A stretch of 64,000 nucleotides of DNA from Brevibacterium sp. CBA3109 (GCF_040256645.1 NZ_CP158281.1:3348001-3412000), one strand, 5' to 3'. Shown: positions 50,738 through 59,522, counted from the stretch's first letter. Notes: generated by a model not told the origin, from the letters alone. Translations and numbers: made by a program.

Positions 50738-50934
50738 CCCTGCTCCCCTCGTGCACTGAAGCTTCACTCTACCGGTCGCGTGAGCCCCGCACATCCCTCG
50801 AAAGTATGAAGTTCTGCCTCCTGCGTATGAGTGGATCGCCTGCGCTAGTGTGGTCACGTACGGATTCGCACCCCAGCGACATCTGCGCGACAGATCATCG
50901 TCGCAGGCACAGCGTCTAACGAAAGGACACGAGC

Positions 50935-51234
50935 ATGGGAAAGCTCGCATGGCAGGTCATCGGCGTCGGAGCGCCCATCGTGGCAACATTCGCGGCTCGC
51001 AAGGCGTTGACCTTCGCTTGGGAGAAGTCGACCAAACGTCCCGCACCGAACAACCCCGTCGATGACGAGATCTCGATGTCCGAGGCCCTGGCCTGGACCA
51101 TCGTCTCCGGCGTCGGTGTCGCCGTGGCTCGGCTCGTCGTGCAGCGTATTGCCACCAGCGCAGTGCGCAACAGCTTCGGCGACGAGGCTCTGCCCAAGAA
51201 GTTCCGCAAGCCGATCGAAGAAGACGTCGACTGA
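50935..51234 (+). CDS. DUF4235 family membrane protein
   Basis: 99 aa. MGKLAWQVIGVGAPIVATFAARKALTFAWEKSTKRPAPNNP is the typical DUF4235 opening: a hydrophobic helix followed by a basic patch. A second helix (EALAWTIVSGVGVAVARLVVQRI) follows. It is a small inner-membrane protein of unknown role that is widespread in actinobacteria. ATG 50935 has GAAAGGA upstream. Confidence 0.82.
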   Translation: MGKLAWQVIGVGAPIVATFAARKALTFAWEKSTKRPAPNNPVDDEISMSEALAWTIVSGVGVAVARLVVQRIATSAVRNSFGDEALPKKFRKPIEEDVD

Positions 51235-51289
51235 CCAGTCGGCACCACTGATCGTTCAGCACCGCCGACCAGACAGCCTCGCTGATCAC

Positions 51290-52150
51290 TCAGCCGTAGA
51301 GCCGGTCGACAATCCCGGCCAGATCCACAACAGCGATCTGGCCGGGTGCCGACGACTCCCCCAGCTGCGCAAACGTTGCGCAGCTTCCGAAATCCGCGCC
51401 CATGACCCGACTGGTCCTGCCCAGCTGACCCATCGAGATTCCGAGTACGGGAACCGCAAGAGCCTCCTCCGCGAGTGCGGTAGCCCGCAGGAGCTCCGCG
51501 ACATCCGCACGGGTCACCGGCATCATCGCAATCTTCGCCACATCTGCCCCAGCCGCAGCCATCGTGGTGAACGTAGCTGCCAATGACTCGGCCGAGTCCG
51601 TTCGGGCGAAATTGTGGTGTGAGGCCACCACCGACAGCCCCCGGTCGTGCGCCATGTCGATGAGCTCTGCCGCACCTCTGCGATCGATTTCGACATCGAG
51701 GGCCCACGTAGTTCCTGCAGTCGGGATCGCCGGCCCGGACGCTCCAGACAGTCCGGACGATTCAGACAGCCCGGTGATGATTGTCGTGAGAATCTCTGTG
51801 TAGACGTCTTCGCTCACATCGGCACTACCGCCCTCGAACCCCGTCCGCAAGGTGATGAGCACCGGAAGCCCTGCCGTGCTCACGTGCGCGGCCAAGCCCA
51901 GAACCGCCTCGGCGAACTCCTGGGGAGCAGCCGCGCGGGACCCCGCACGGCACTCTTCCGCGATACTGGCGAGCACGGGATCGATGCGCCATTCGATGAC
52001 GTCGACGACTCCGGCATCGGTGATGGCCCTGCACTGCCGTGCGATCTCCTCGGGTGCAGTTGCTTGGACAGGAACGATGATGGCCGGGCGCCGCGAATCG
52101 ACAGCAACCCGGTGGCCTGCGGCATCATTGAGGAACGGCAATTGCTTCAT
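51290..52150 (-). CDS. aroD: Type I 3-dehydroquinate dehydratase
   Basis: Third step of the shikimate pathway: 3-dehydroquinate to 3-dehydroshikimate by a Schiff-base mechanism. 286 aa. VIEWRIDPV (Glu-x-Arg), the catalytic His in VVASHHNFART (about residue 180), the Schiff-base Lys in VAKIAMMPVT (about 206), SMGQLGRTSRVMG with the substrate Arg, and TFAQLGESSAPGQI close the active site. Most actinobacteria use the type II enzyme (AroQ), so a type I enzyme may be an additional, catabolic or isozyme copy. ATG 52150 is 6 nt after TAGGCT, a leaderless start. Confidence 0.88.
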   Translation of the reverse strand: MKQLPFLNDAAGHRVAVDSRRPAIIVPVQATAPEEIARQCRAITDAGVVDVIEWRIDPVLASIAEECRAGSRAAAPQEFAEAVLGLAAHVSTAGLPVLITLRTGFEGGSADVSEDVYTEILTTIITGLSESSGLSGASGPAIPTAGTTWALDVEIDRRGAAELIDMAHDRGLSVVASHHNFARTDSAESLAATFTTMAAAGADVAKIAMMPVTRADVAELLRATALAEEALAVPVLGISMGQLGRTSRVMGADFGSCATFAQLGESSAPGQIAVVDLAGIVDRLYG

Positions 52151-52199
52151 GGCCCAAGCCTAGATGCTGGGGCCCCGCACCAGGGAAGAGGAACACCAC

Positions 52200-53000
52200 G
52201 TGGAGACCAGGGACCAGCTCACCATCATCACGCGCGACGGCTTCCCGCTCACGATCCAGGTCAGCGGCCCACCCGAGGCACCGGCCCTGCTCCTCCTCCA
52301 AGGGCAGTCGAACTCTCACGAATGGTGGGACGAATTGCGCTCGGACTTCGAGCCCCAGTTTCGCACCGTCACCTTCGACTACCGCGGCACCGGCGGCAGC
52401 CGCGGCGAACTGACCGAACTCTCGACTGCCAGCTTCGCAGCCGATGCCGTCGAGGTTCTTGACCATATGGGCATCACACGCGCTGCCGTCTACGGAACGT
52501 CGATGGGTGGGCGCATCGCTCAGATGCTGGCATTGAACTTCCCCGACCGCGTCAGCGCACTTGCTCTGGGGTGCACGACGCCCGGAGGGCCGAATTCCGT
52601 CAAACGGCCCCGGGAGGTGGGTCAGTCCTTGGCACGACTGCGCGGTCGCGAACACACCCAGTACCTGTTCTCGCTGTTCTACACCCCGAGCTGGACGGTG
52701 GCCCCGAGGTACAGCAAACTGCTCGGCGATGACACGATGACCACTCAGGAGTCCGCGGCGCATCTGCGCATCAGCGCCGGACACAATGCCTGGGACCGCC
52801 TGCCGCAGATCACTGCTCCGACGCTCATCGTCCACGGCGACGACGACCTGATGAATCCCGTCGAGAACGCACGCCTGCTGCATGAGCGCATTCCGGGCTC
52901 CCGGATCCTCATCTGCCCCAGTGGTCGGCACGGCTTCTTCGAAGAGTTCGCCGAGGTGGTCAACCCCGAGATCATCGGGTTCCTGAGTGCTGCTTCCTGA
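52200..53000 (+). CDS. Alpha/beta hydrolase
   Basis: 266 aa. Oxyanion/lid region LLLLQGQSNSHEWWDEL, strand-turn FDYRGTGGS, nucleophile elbow YGTSMGGRIAQMLA (Ser about residue 100), acid in VHGDDDLMNPVENA (about 219) and His in GRHGFFEEF (about 246). This is a complete Ser-Asp-His triad of the esterase/lactonase group. GTG 52200 has AAGAGGAA upstream; the frame extends 12 codons more without support. It is divergent from aroD across 49 bp. Substrate unknown. Confidence 0.82.
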   Translation: METRDQLTIITRDGFPLTIQVSGPPEAPALLLLQGQSNSHEWWDELRSDFEPQFRTVTFDYRGTGGSRGELTELSTASFAADAVEVLDHMGITRAAVYGTSMGGRIAQMLALNFPDRVSALALGCTTPGGPNSVKRPREVGQSLARLRGREHTQYLFSLFYTPSWTVAPRYSKLLGDDTMTTQESAAHLRISAGHNAWDRLPQITAPTLIVHGDDDLMNPVENARLLHERIPGSRILICPSGRHGFFEEFAEVVNPEIIGFLSAAS

Positions 53001-53118
53001 GTGTCCCCTGGGCCGCAGCGGGTTCTCTTCGAAGAGCTGACAGCCTTGTTCCACATCAACAGTCGCCATCATGTAACAAATCGGATAAGGCCATACCTAT
53101 GTGCCTCAAGCATAGTTT

Positions 53119-53134
53119 GTAACAATCAAGTAAC
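53119..53134. promoter_or_regulatory. Direct repeat GTAAC-N6-GTAAC upstream of the osmoprotectant operon
   Basis: Two exact GTAAC copies (53119-53123, 53130-53134) with an 11-bp period, 233 bp before the proV-like start. A related copy with TGTAACAA lies at 53072-53079. The 366-bp region 53001-53366 is otherwise gene-free and A+T-rich. From memory, MtrA sites in corynebacteria and streptomycetes are spaced GTAAC-like direct repeats, and MtrA affects osmoprotectant transport; the assignment here is inference. Confidence 0.5.
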
Positions 53135-53366
53135 GCCTGTTTGCACATCATCCCAGGTCAGAGGGGTCGTCAAGTCCGCCACTCCGCGTTCTATCGACAA
53201 AACTACTGCCGAAAACTCTGAACAAATCTACAATGAGTAGTGAGATATCCGTGTGCGGTGAGGCTAGTGAGCGATCGACCCAGTTCGGACCGACCACAAC
53301 CGCATCGCAAAACGGGGGTGCAGCCTCTCGTTCTTGCGGAGAGTCAAGAATGTAAGGAGGAAAAGC

Positions 53367-54743
53367 GTGAGCGTTGTCAAAGCATCACACGTTTACAAGG
53401 TCTTCGGTAAGCGCCAGAATGAGGTCGTCAAACGCCTCGACGAGGGCGCAGATCGCAATGACCTGACCAAGCTGGGCATGGCGGCTGTGATCGACGCGAG
53501 CTTTGAGGTCGAAGCCGGTGAAATCTTTGTAGTCATGGGACTGTCCGGTTCCGGCAAATCGACCCTGATCCGCACCCTGAACGGACTGTGGCCGACCACA
53601 GCAGGATCCGTCGAGGTCCTCGGAACAGATATCGCCAAGGCCGATGCGTCCACCCTGCGCGAGGTGCGCGGGAAGCACGTCTCGATGGTGTTCCAACACT
53701 TCGCGTTGCTACCTCACCGGACTGTGCGCGAGAATGCAGCGTACTCGTTGGAGGTCCAGGGCATTCCCAAGGCGAAGCGCTTGGAGAAGGCCGAAGAATG
53801 GCTGAAAGCCGTCGGCCTCGACGGCTGGGGAGACAAATATCCGCAGCAGCTGTCCGGCGGCATGCAGCAGCGCGTCGGTCTGGCGCGCGCACTCGCGGCC
53901 GAAACAGACATCCTGCTCATGGACGAGGCTTTCTCTGCCCTGGACCCTCTGATCAGGCGCGAAATGCAGGAACAGCTGGTCGAGCTCCAATCGCGTCTGA
54001 ACAAGACAATCATCTTCATCACCCACGATCTCAACGAGGCGATGTTCCTCGGTGATCGAATCGCCGTCATGCGTGACGGACGCATCGTACAGATCGGCAC
54101 CGCGGAAGAGATCCTCACCGAGCCGGCTGACGACTACATCGCAGAGTTCGTCCAGGACGTCGACCGCACCCGTGTCCTGACCGCCTCGTCGATCATGCGC
54201 GAGACAAAGGCGACGATCAACATCGATTCGGGACCACGTCTGGCGATGAAGACGCTGGAGGACAACAACTCCTCCGGTCTCCTCGTCCTCGATGACAGCA
54301 GAACGGTGTTGGGGCTGATCAGCGACCGAGCTGTAGTCAAAGCCGTGCGCGAGGGCCACCAGACGATTCATGAGATCGTCGAGAAGACAGACCTGTATAC
54401 GGTTCGCCCCGACACTCCGATTTCTGAGCTCTTCGCGCCCAGCTCCACGGCCAAGGTGCCGCTGACGGTTGTCGATGACAACAGCCGGCTTCTCGGGATC
54501 ATCCCCCGCGTCGCACTGCTCAACTCAATGGCCGATCCCGGACCGTCGACGGGCGAGATCCCGACCGTCGCGGATGCGCCTGAGCCGCTCCTCGAATCGC
54601 CGACTGCCGGAGCATCGGATAACGACGAAGCTGCAGCATTCGAGAATGAGCAGAACACCCCGAGTGCCGTCGCCGGCGCTGTGGCAGAAGCAGGCAGCGA
54701 CATCACAGGAGATTCCAACAATCCTGAAGGGAGGAACCTCTGA
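53367..54743 (+). CDS. proV: Glycine betaine/proline ABC transporter ATP-binding protein (ProV/OpuAA-like)
   Basis: 458 aa cytosolic ATPase. Walker A GLSGSGKST (about residue 57), signature LSGGMQQRVGLARALA (about 160), Walker B ILLMDEAFSALDP (about 183) and the switch His in FITHDLNEAM. The long N-terminal extension (DRNDLTKLGMAAVIDASFEV) and two C-terminal CBS domains (about 270-395) are typical of the ionic-strength-sensing OpuA/ProU type. An acidic, Ala/Glu-rich tail follows. GTG 53367 has AAGGAGG 6 nt upstream. Its stop overlaps the next start by one base. Confidence 0.92.
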   Translation: MSVVKASHVYKVFGKRQNEVVKRLDEGADRNDLTKLGMAAVIDASFEVEAGEIFVVMGLSGSGKSTLIRTLNGLWPTTAGSVEVLGTDIAKADASTLREVRGKHVSMVFQHFALLPHRTVRENAAYSLEVQGIPKAKRLEKAEEWLKAVGLDGWGDKYPQQLSGGMQQRVGLARALAAETDILLMDEAFSALDPLIRREMQEQLVELQSRLNKTIIFITHDLNEAMFLGDRIAVMRDGRIVQIGTAEEILTEPADDYIAEFVQDVDRTRVLTASSIMRETKATINIDSGPRLAMKTLEDNNSSGLLVLDDSRTVLGLISDRAVVKAVREGHQTIHEIVEKTDLYTVRPDTPISELFAPSSTAKVPLTVVDDNSRLLGIIPRVALLNSMADPGPSTGEIPTVADAPEPLLESPTAGASDNDEAAAFENEQNTPSAVAGAVAEAGSDITGDSNNPEGRNL

Positions 54744-55615
54744 TGGACTTCATGAATCCCCGGCTTCCGCTCGGTAGCTGGGTCAGCAGTTTTCTCGACT
54801 GGTTCACGAGCACGTTCCAATGGCTGCTCGATTTCATCAACCTGGTTCTCGGGGGCCTGTACGACTTTCTGTATATGGCCTTCTCTTCGCCCATCTACCT
54901 CGTGATGATCCTGATCTTGGCGGTCATCGCCCATTTCTCGGCCGGGTGGAAGGTCGCGGTGTTCACACTCATCGGCTTCTACTTCGTTCGCGCCCTCGAT
55001 CAGTGGGACAACACGATGTCAACGCTTGCGCTGGTCATCGTCGCAGTCATCGTCGCGCTGCTCATCGCCATCCCTCTCGGCATTTTGTCTGCGAAGGTCA
55101 GCTGGGTCTCGACCGTGGTCAAACCCGTCCTCGACTTCATGCAGTCGATGCCGGCCCTGGCCTACCTAGTGCCGGCGATCCTCATGTTCGGCATCGGTCA
55201 GACTCCAGGCGCGATCGCGACGATCATCTTCGCGCTGCCGCCCGGCGTCCGCCTCACCGAGCTGGCGATCCGCCAGGTCAACTCCGAAGTGGTCGAGGCC
55301 GGCCAGGCCTTCGGTGCATCACCGGGACACATCCTCGGCAAGATTCAGATCCCTCTGGCGATGCCGACGATCATGGCCGGCGTCAACCAGGTCATCATGC
55401 TCGCACTGTCGATGGTCGTCCTCGCCGGCATGGTCGGTGCTGGTGGTCTCGGTGGTGCCGTCGTCGGCGGAATCAGCTCACTCAACGTGCCACTCGCCGT
55501 CGAAGCAGGCCTGGCAGTGGTCGTCGTAGCAATCTTCCTCGATCGAGTCACGGCCGCGCTGGGGCAGAGAACACCCATTGAACGGGCCCGAAAGGCCGAA
55601 GCAGCATCTTCCTGA
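54743..55615 (+). CDS. proW: Glycine betaine/proline ABC transporter permease (ProW-like)
   Basis: 290 aa inner-membrane permease. N-terminal LGSWVSSFLDWFTSTFQWLLDFIN is the amphipathic leader seen in ProW. Six to seven helices follow, with LPPGVRLTELAIRQVNSEVVEAGQAFGASPGHILGKIQIPLAMPTIMAG containing the EAA-G cytoplasmic loop that contacts ProV. It forms the channel of the osmoprotectant importer. The ATG shares a base with the proV stop (TGATG), so the two are translationally coupled. Confidence 0.92.
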   Translation: MDFMNPRLPLGSWVSSFLDWFTSTFQWLLDFINLVLGGLYDFLYMAFSSPIYLVMILILAVIAHFSAGWKVAVFTLIGFYFVRALDQWDNTMSTLALVIVAVIVALLIAIPLGILSAKVSWVSTVVKPVLDFMQSMPALAYLVPAILMFGIGQTPGAIATIIFALPPGVRLTELAIRQVNSEVVEAGQAFGASPGHILGKIQIPLAMPTIMAGVNQVIMLALSMVVLAGMVGAGGLGGAVVGGISSLNVPLAVEAGLAVVVVAIFLDRVTAALGQRTPIERARKAEAASS

Positions 55616-55647
55616 TCCATGCAGTTCAAGCAACAAAGGAGAAACTC

Positions 55648-56646
55648 ATGAAAACGACAACATTGACCAAGCTCGGCGGAATCCTCGCCGCCAGCGCCCT
55701 CGCTCTTACTGCCTGCGGTGCTTCCAACTCGGGTGGTGAACCTGCCGGCGGCGGCGACGAGACCAAGGCAGGGGACCGGGACTGGTCCGACTGCAAACCG
55801 GGCGACGGCTCGAAGGACGTCGCTGGGACCAGCGACGACAACAAGGACGTCTCGCTCGGAATCTTCAACGGCTGGGATGAGTCCTATGCCACCATCTACC
55901 TGCTCAAGAACGTCCTTGAAGACGACGGTTACAAGGTCAAGACCGATGAACTCGATGCCGGACCGATGTTCACCGGTGTGGCTCAGGGGGATATCGACTT
56001 CTTCACCGATGGTTGGCTGCCGCTGACGCACGCCAATTACATCGAGCAGTTCGGCGACGATCTTGTCGATCACGGCTGCTGGTATGACAATGCGAAACTC
56101 ACCATCGCCGTCAACGAGGACTCACCGGCCAAAACCATCGGTGACCTCAAGGACATGGGAGACGAGTACAACAACACGCTCTATGGAATTGAGGCCGGCG
56201 CGGGTCTGACGAAGACCACGAAGGAAGAGGCGATTCCTGAATACGGTCTCGACAATCTCGATTACAAGATCTCGTCGACTCCAGCCATGTTGGCACAGCT
56301 GAAGAAATCGACCGATGCTGACGAGAACGTGGCCGTGACCCTGTGGCGTCCGCACTGGGCCTACGATGCTTTCCCCGTTCGTGACCTCAAGGACCCGAAG
56401 GGTGCTATGGGAGACGCCGAGAGGATCTACAGCTTCTCCGGCAAGGATGCGGCAGATCAGCACCCCTACGTCTCACAGCTGCTGCAGAACCTCGTCCTCG
56501 ACGATGACCACCTGGCCAGCCTCGAGAACCTCATGTTCTCCGAGGACCACTACAACGGCAAGGACCACGAGAAGGCCGTTGCCGAATGGCTGAAGGACAA
56601 CCCGGACTTCGTCGACACGTGGAAGAAGGGCGAGCTCGCCAAGTAA
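55648..56646 (+). CDS. proX: Glycine betaine/proline ABC transporter substrate-binding lipoprotein (ProX/OpuAC-like)
   Basis: 332 aa. Signal peptide with lipobox LTAC (Cys near residue 23), a Gly/Asp-rich linker, then the OpuAC fold: VSLGIFNGWDESYATIYLLKNVLEDDGYKVK, DIDFFTDGWLPLTHANYIEQFGDD and VAVTLWRPHWAYDAFPVRDLKD. The aromatic residues W, Y and W in these blocks are those that hold the quaternary ammonium of betaine. ATG 55648 has AAGGAG upstream. Last gene of the operon, followed by a strong hairpin. Confidence 0.92.
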   Translation: MKTTTLTKLGGILAASALALTACGASNSGGEPAGGGDETKAGDRDWSDCKPGDGSKDVAGTSDDNKDVSLGIFNGWDESYATIYLLKNVLEDDGYKVKTDELDAGPMFTGVAQGDIDFFTDGWLPLTHANYIEQFGDDLVDHGCWYDNAKLTIAVNEDSPAKTIGDLKDMGDEYNNTLYGIEAGAGLTKTTKEEAIPEYGLDNLDYKISSTPAMLAQLKKSTDADENVAVTLWRPHWAYDAFPVRDLKDPKGAMGDAERIYSFSGKDAADQHPYVSQLLQNLVLDDDHLASLENLMFSEDHYNGKDHEKAVAEWLKDNPDFVDTWKKGELAK

Positions 56647-56709
56647 TTGAGCCATCCGACCGCTGGGTCGAATGACAGCCAAGCAACTGGCTGAGCCTAA
56701 AGATAGCGA

Positions 56710-56753
56710 GATGAGGGAGTGTTGCAGACGATTGTCTGCGACACTCCCTCATC
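56710..56753 (+). terminator. 20-bp hairpin after the osmoprotectant operon
   Basis: GATGAGGGAGTGTTGCAGAC (56710-56729) pairs with 56734-56753 with one G-T pair and a GATT tetraloop, 63 bp after the substrate-binding gene. Strong candidate for the operon terminator, though without a T-run. The rest of the 299-bp gap to the next gene holds nothing else I can identify. Confidence 0.75.
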
Positions 56754-56945
56754 TTCTGCGCTGAGACGCTTCGTCACAGACTTCCCAACAGGCATGCTCA
56801 CAAGTTTGGCTGTCTGGCTCTGAGGGTCCTGTGGCACTCTCGACCGATCCCTCCGCGTGCGCTAAGTTGTCTGTGACGGGCTCGGCAGACTCCGGAAGCC
56901 TTAAGAGCTGATGTTGCTGATTCGACGGGGTGGAGGAGGTGCGTG

Positions 56946-57503
56946 ATGGTCAAGGCCACGGTGACCACACCCGTCGGCCCCATCACCGTCTCCAGCAACG
57001 GATTGGCCATCGTCCGCGTCGAGTGGTGTGAACCCGATGCCAGGCCTGTGGGCAACGCCGCCATCGACACCGAACCCGAAATCTGCCCCGGAACCGATAT
57101 CGGAATCGACTCGAGCACCGATGCCTCCGACCCTCTTCTCACCGAAGCACTTCGACAGCTCCGCGCCTACTTCGACGGAACCCTGAGAGCCTTCGATCTG
57201 CCCCTGAATCTGGGCCAGATCTCTGAAACTGCACGCAGGGTGCTGACTACCCTCGATGAAACGGTCGAGCCTGGCACCACCGTGACCTACGGCGAGCTCG
57301 CCCGGCGAAGCGGGGCCGGAATCCACGCACGAGGGATCGGCAGCATCATGGGGATGAACCCCCTTCCTGTGGTCATCGCCTGCCATCGCGTCGTGGCCAG
57401 CGACGGGCTGGGCGGCTATTCCGGTGGCCGCCGAGGCAACGCACTGGACACGAAGCGCTGGCTGCTCGAGTTCGAGAATGCGCTTCCCCCAACACTGTTC
57501 TGA
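56946..57503 (+). CDS. ogt: Methylated-DNA-[protein]-cysteine S-methyltransferase (Ogt-like)
   Basis: 185 aa. Repairs O6-alkylguanine by moving the alkyl group to its own Cys. The C-terminal half has the helix-turn-helix GTTVTYGELARRSGAGIHARGIGSIMGMNPLPVVIACHRVVASDGLGGYSGG, with the acceptor Cys in ACHRV (Pro of the usual PCHRV is Ala), Asn in GMNP (the family mostly has xxNP), and the final GGYSGG. The N-terminal domain is divergent and acidic. ATG 56946 has GGAGGAGG upstream. Confidence 0.85.
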   Translation: MVKATVTTPVGPITVSSNGLAIVRVEWCEPDARPVGNAAIDTEPEICPGTDIGIDSSTDASDPLLTEALRQLRAYFDGTLRAFDLPLNLGQISETARRVLTTLDETVEPGTTVTYGELARRSGAGIHARGIGSIMGMNPLPVVIACHRVVASDGLGGYSGGRRGNALDTKRWLLEFENALPPTLF

Positions 57504-57535
57504 GCAACCCCGGCGCAGCCAGCGCTTCGTGAGAA

Positions 57536-58915
57536 TCAGCCCTCGAAGAGGCTCTGCCCGATGTACTCCCCCTCTTTGATCCCCGGCGGAATCGCCCACA
57601 CACTCGACCCGATCGGCGTCGTCCACTCATTGAGCAGATCCACCTCGGCGAGGCGGCGTTGGATCGGCAGGTACTGCCTCTCGATATCGGCCTGAAACGA
57701 TGCGAACAGCAGTCCTGCACCTTGCCCCGCACCCGTCTCATAGTTGAACGTGCGCCGGTGGATCTGCGTTTCCGGGCCCAACCCATCACGAGCCCTGGCC
57801 ACATGCGAGGCCGCCGAGATCTTCGTCAGGCCCCGCTTGTCCACTGCGGTGAAGTCGGGAGCATCGAACTCGTCAGTTCCTGACAGCGGTGCACCCTTAT
57901 CGAGGGTCCGTCCCGTCGCGAACTCACGTGCTGGTCGGTCAGCTTTGTCCCAGGTGTCGAGGTTCATCGCGATATCGCGCAGCACAAGGGTCGTTCCCCC
58001 ACGCATCCATTCAGGCAGATGAGCGCCGAGGTTGGCCGGCGGTTCCCCGCGCGCGGAGTGCACAGCGTCCTTCCGGCCAGTGCTCTGCCCCCAGACGAGA
58101 CGTGCGAAGTCCTCGGATCCCGGCCCCGGATTGGCCGTCCCGTCCAACTGCCCGAAGAGGTTCCGTTGGGTCTTCCCCTCCCCCTGGCTGCCATAGGAAC
58201 GACGGAACCCGTCTCTCTGCCAGGCCACCTCGGCGAAATTCCGGGAATCCTTCCACAGCATCCGCCAGGCATGTGCCAAGGTCAGCGGATCATCACCGCA
58301 GATCTGCAGGAGCAGATCCCCGGTGCACCGGTCGGAGTCGAGATCGTCGATTGGGAACTTCTCCAGCGGACCCAACCATTTCGGCACAGATTTCCCACCC
58401 GCCAATTCGACGAGCCCCCGTCCGAATCCGAAGGTGACAGTCAGGCGAGCCGGATCGGAGGCAAGCTCGGGTTCGGAGTCGGCAAGTGGGCCGCTGCCCT
58501 GGGTCAGGGCGGCAGCATCGGCGGTGAGTAGTCGCAGCCAGCGGACCACATCGGCGGCTTTGATGCCGGGTTTCAGCGTCAATGCGAGGAAGTGCGCATG
58601 AGCCTGAGGAGGAGTTTCGACCCCCGACTGGTGAGGACCATAGAAGGGTACGGTGGCCGGACCGTTGGCCCCGGTGAGATCCCGGGACGGCTCGGCCTCA
58701 GCACGGTCTTCGGCACCGGAGCGCCCCACGCCGAAGCCTGCGACGGCGCCGACGACACCCGTCCCTCCCGCCGCAGCCGCCGACGCGATGAGGCGCCGGC
58801 GGCTGAAGCCATGAGGCCGCGGTGCGGGACCTGCAGATGGCTTGCCTGTGGTGTCGGTGTGATCACTGTGACCAGAGTGCTCAGGTTGGGGCTCAGTGGT
58901 CACCGTGATCCCCAT
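57536..58915 (-). CDS. Tat-exported DyP-type heme peroxidase
   Basis: 459 aa. A His/Pro-rich cytosolic leader is followed by a twin-arginine signal (SRRRLIASAAAAGG, residues 38-51) and an exported DyP fold. The GxxDG motif is GQLDG with catalytic Asp258; a candidate proximal heme His lies in AASHVARARDG (about 355), and TFNYETGAGQGAGLLFASF and the distal region are present. It oxidises bulky substrates with peroxide outside the membrane. Its start overlaps the end of the PCu(A)C gene by 23 nt, so it is coupled to copper handling, as in the DtpA peroxidase system of Streptomyces. Confidence 0.9.
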   Translation of the reverse strand: MGITVTTEPQPEHSGHSDHTDTTGKPSAGPAPRPHGFSRRRLIASAAAAGGTGVVGAVAGFGVGRSGAEDRAEAEPSRDLTGANGPATVPFYGPHQSGVETPPQAHAHFLALTLKPGIKAADVVRWLRLLTADAAALTQGSGPLADSEPELASDPARLTVTFGFGRGLVELAGGKSVPKWLGPLEKFPIDDLDSDRCTGDLLLQICGDDPLTLAHAWRMLWKDSRNFAEVAWQRDGFRRSYGSQGEGKTQRNLFGQLDGTANPGPGSEDFARLVWGQSTGRKDAVHSARGEPPANLGAHLPEWMRGGTTLVLRDIAMNLDTWDKADRPAREFATGRTLDKGAPLSGTDEFDAPDFTAVDKRGLTKISAASHVARARDGLGPETQIHRRTFNYETGAGQGAGLLFASFQADIERQYLPIQRRLAEVDLLNEWTTPIGSSVWAIPPGIKEGEYIGQSLFEG

Positions 58916-59522
58916 GGTCCATCTCGCCGTGATCCTTCTGGCCGTGGCCCATAACCCCGTGTTCCATATCCGTGTGGTCGGCGCCAGCTCCGTCGCCCTC
59001 GTCGTCGGCTTCGCCCGGTGCGTAGTTCTCCTGCGCTCCCGAGTAGTCCTTGGCGACGGCGGTCACCGGGATGGTCTGCTGATCGGCGGTGACGAGGTCG
59101 AGAGAGATCTCTTCTCCTGGTTTGATCGGCTTCGCCAAGCCCATGACCATGATGTGGTCGCCACCGGGTTTGAGACTCAGGGATCTGCCCGCAGGGATCG
59201 TGAAGCCGTCCTTCTTCTCCTGCATCGACATGCCTCCCGAGCTGTTCTCGAGAGTTTCGTGGAGTTGGACCTCATCGGCGTCATCGTATTTGGCCGAGAC
59301 GAGGTTGATGTCCTCATCACTGGTGTTCTGCAGTTCGCCGAATACAGCGGTCATGCCGTCGTCGGCTGCCTTGACCCAGGAGTTGTCGAGGCTGAGTGAA
59401 TGGGCGCCGACCTGGGTTTCGCTCTTGGTTTCGGGTTCGTTCGCCTGGCTCTGGCCGCAGGCGCTGAGCCCGATCATGGCGGCAATGGACAGGGTGGCCA
59501 TCAAGGTGGGGTTCTTTCGCAT
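58893..59522 (-). CDS. PCu(A)C-type copper chaperone lipoprotein with His-rich tail
   Basis: 209 aa. Signal peptide with lipobox LSAC (Cys near residue 19), then a PCu(A)C domain with LHETLENSSGGMSMQ (His, Met) and GGDHIMVMGL (His-x-Met), the copper ligand pattern of the family. The last 40 residues (HTDMEHGVMGHGQKDHGEMDHGDHGDH in outline) are rich in His, Met, Asp and Glu and likely bind extra metal. It loads Cu(I) onto extracytoplasmic enzymes. ATG 59522 is the only start giving a signal peptide. Confidence 0.88.
   Translation of the reverse strand: MRKNPTLMATLSIAAMIGLSACGQSQANEPETKSETQVGAHSLSLDNSWVKAADDGMTAVFGELQNTSDEDINLVSAKYDDADEVQLHETLENSSGGMSMQEKKDGFTIPAGRSLSLKPGGDHIMVMGLAKPIKPGEEISLDLVTADQQTIPVTAVAKDYSGAQENYAPGEADDEGDGAGADHTDMEHGVMGHGQKDHGEMDHGDHGDH

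Noticed and set aside
53229..53234. TACAAT as the -10 of the osmoprotectant operon
   Set aside because: The -35 region 17 bp upstream does not match consensus and the start lies 130 bp away; unsupported.
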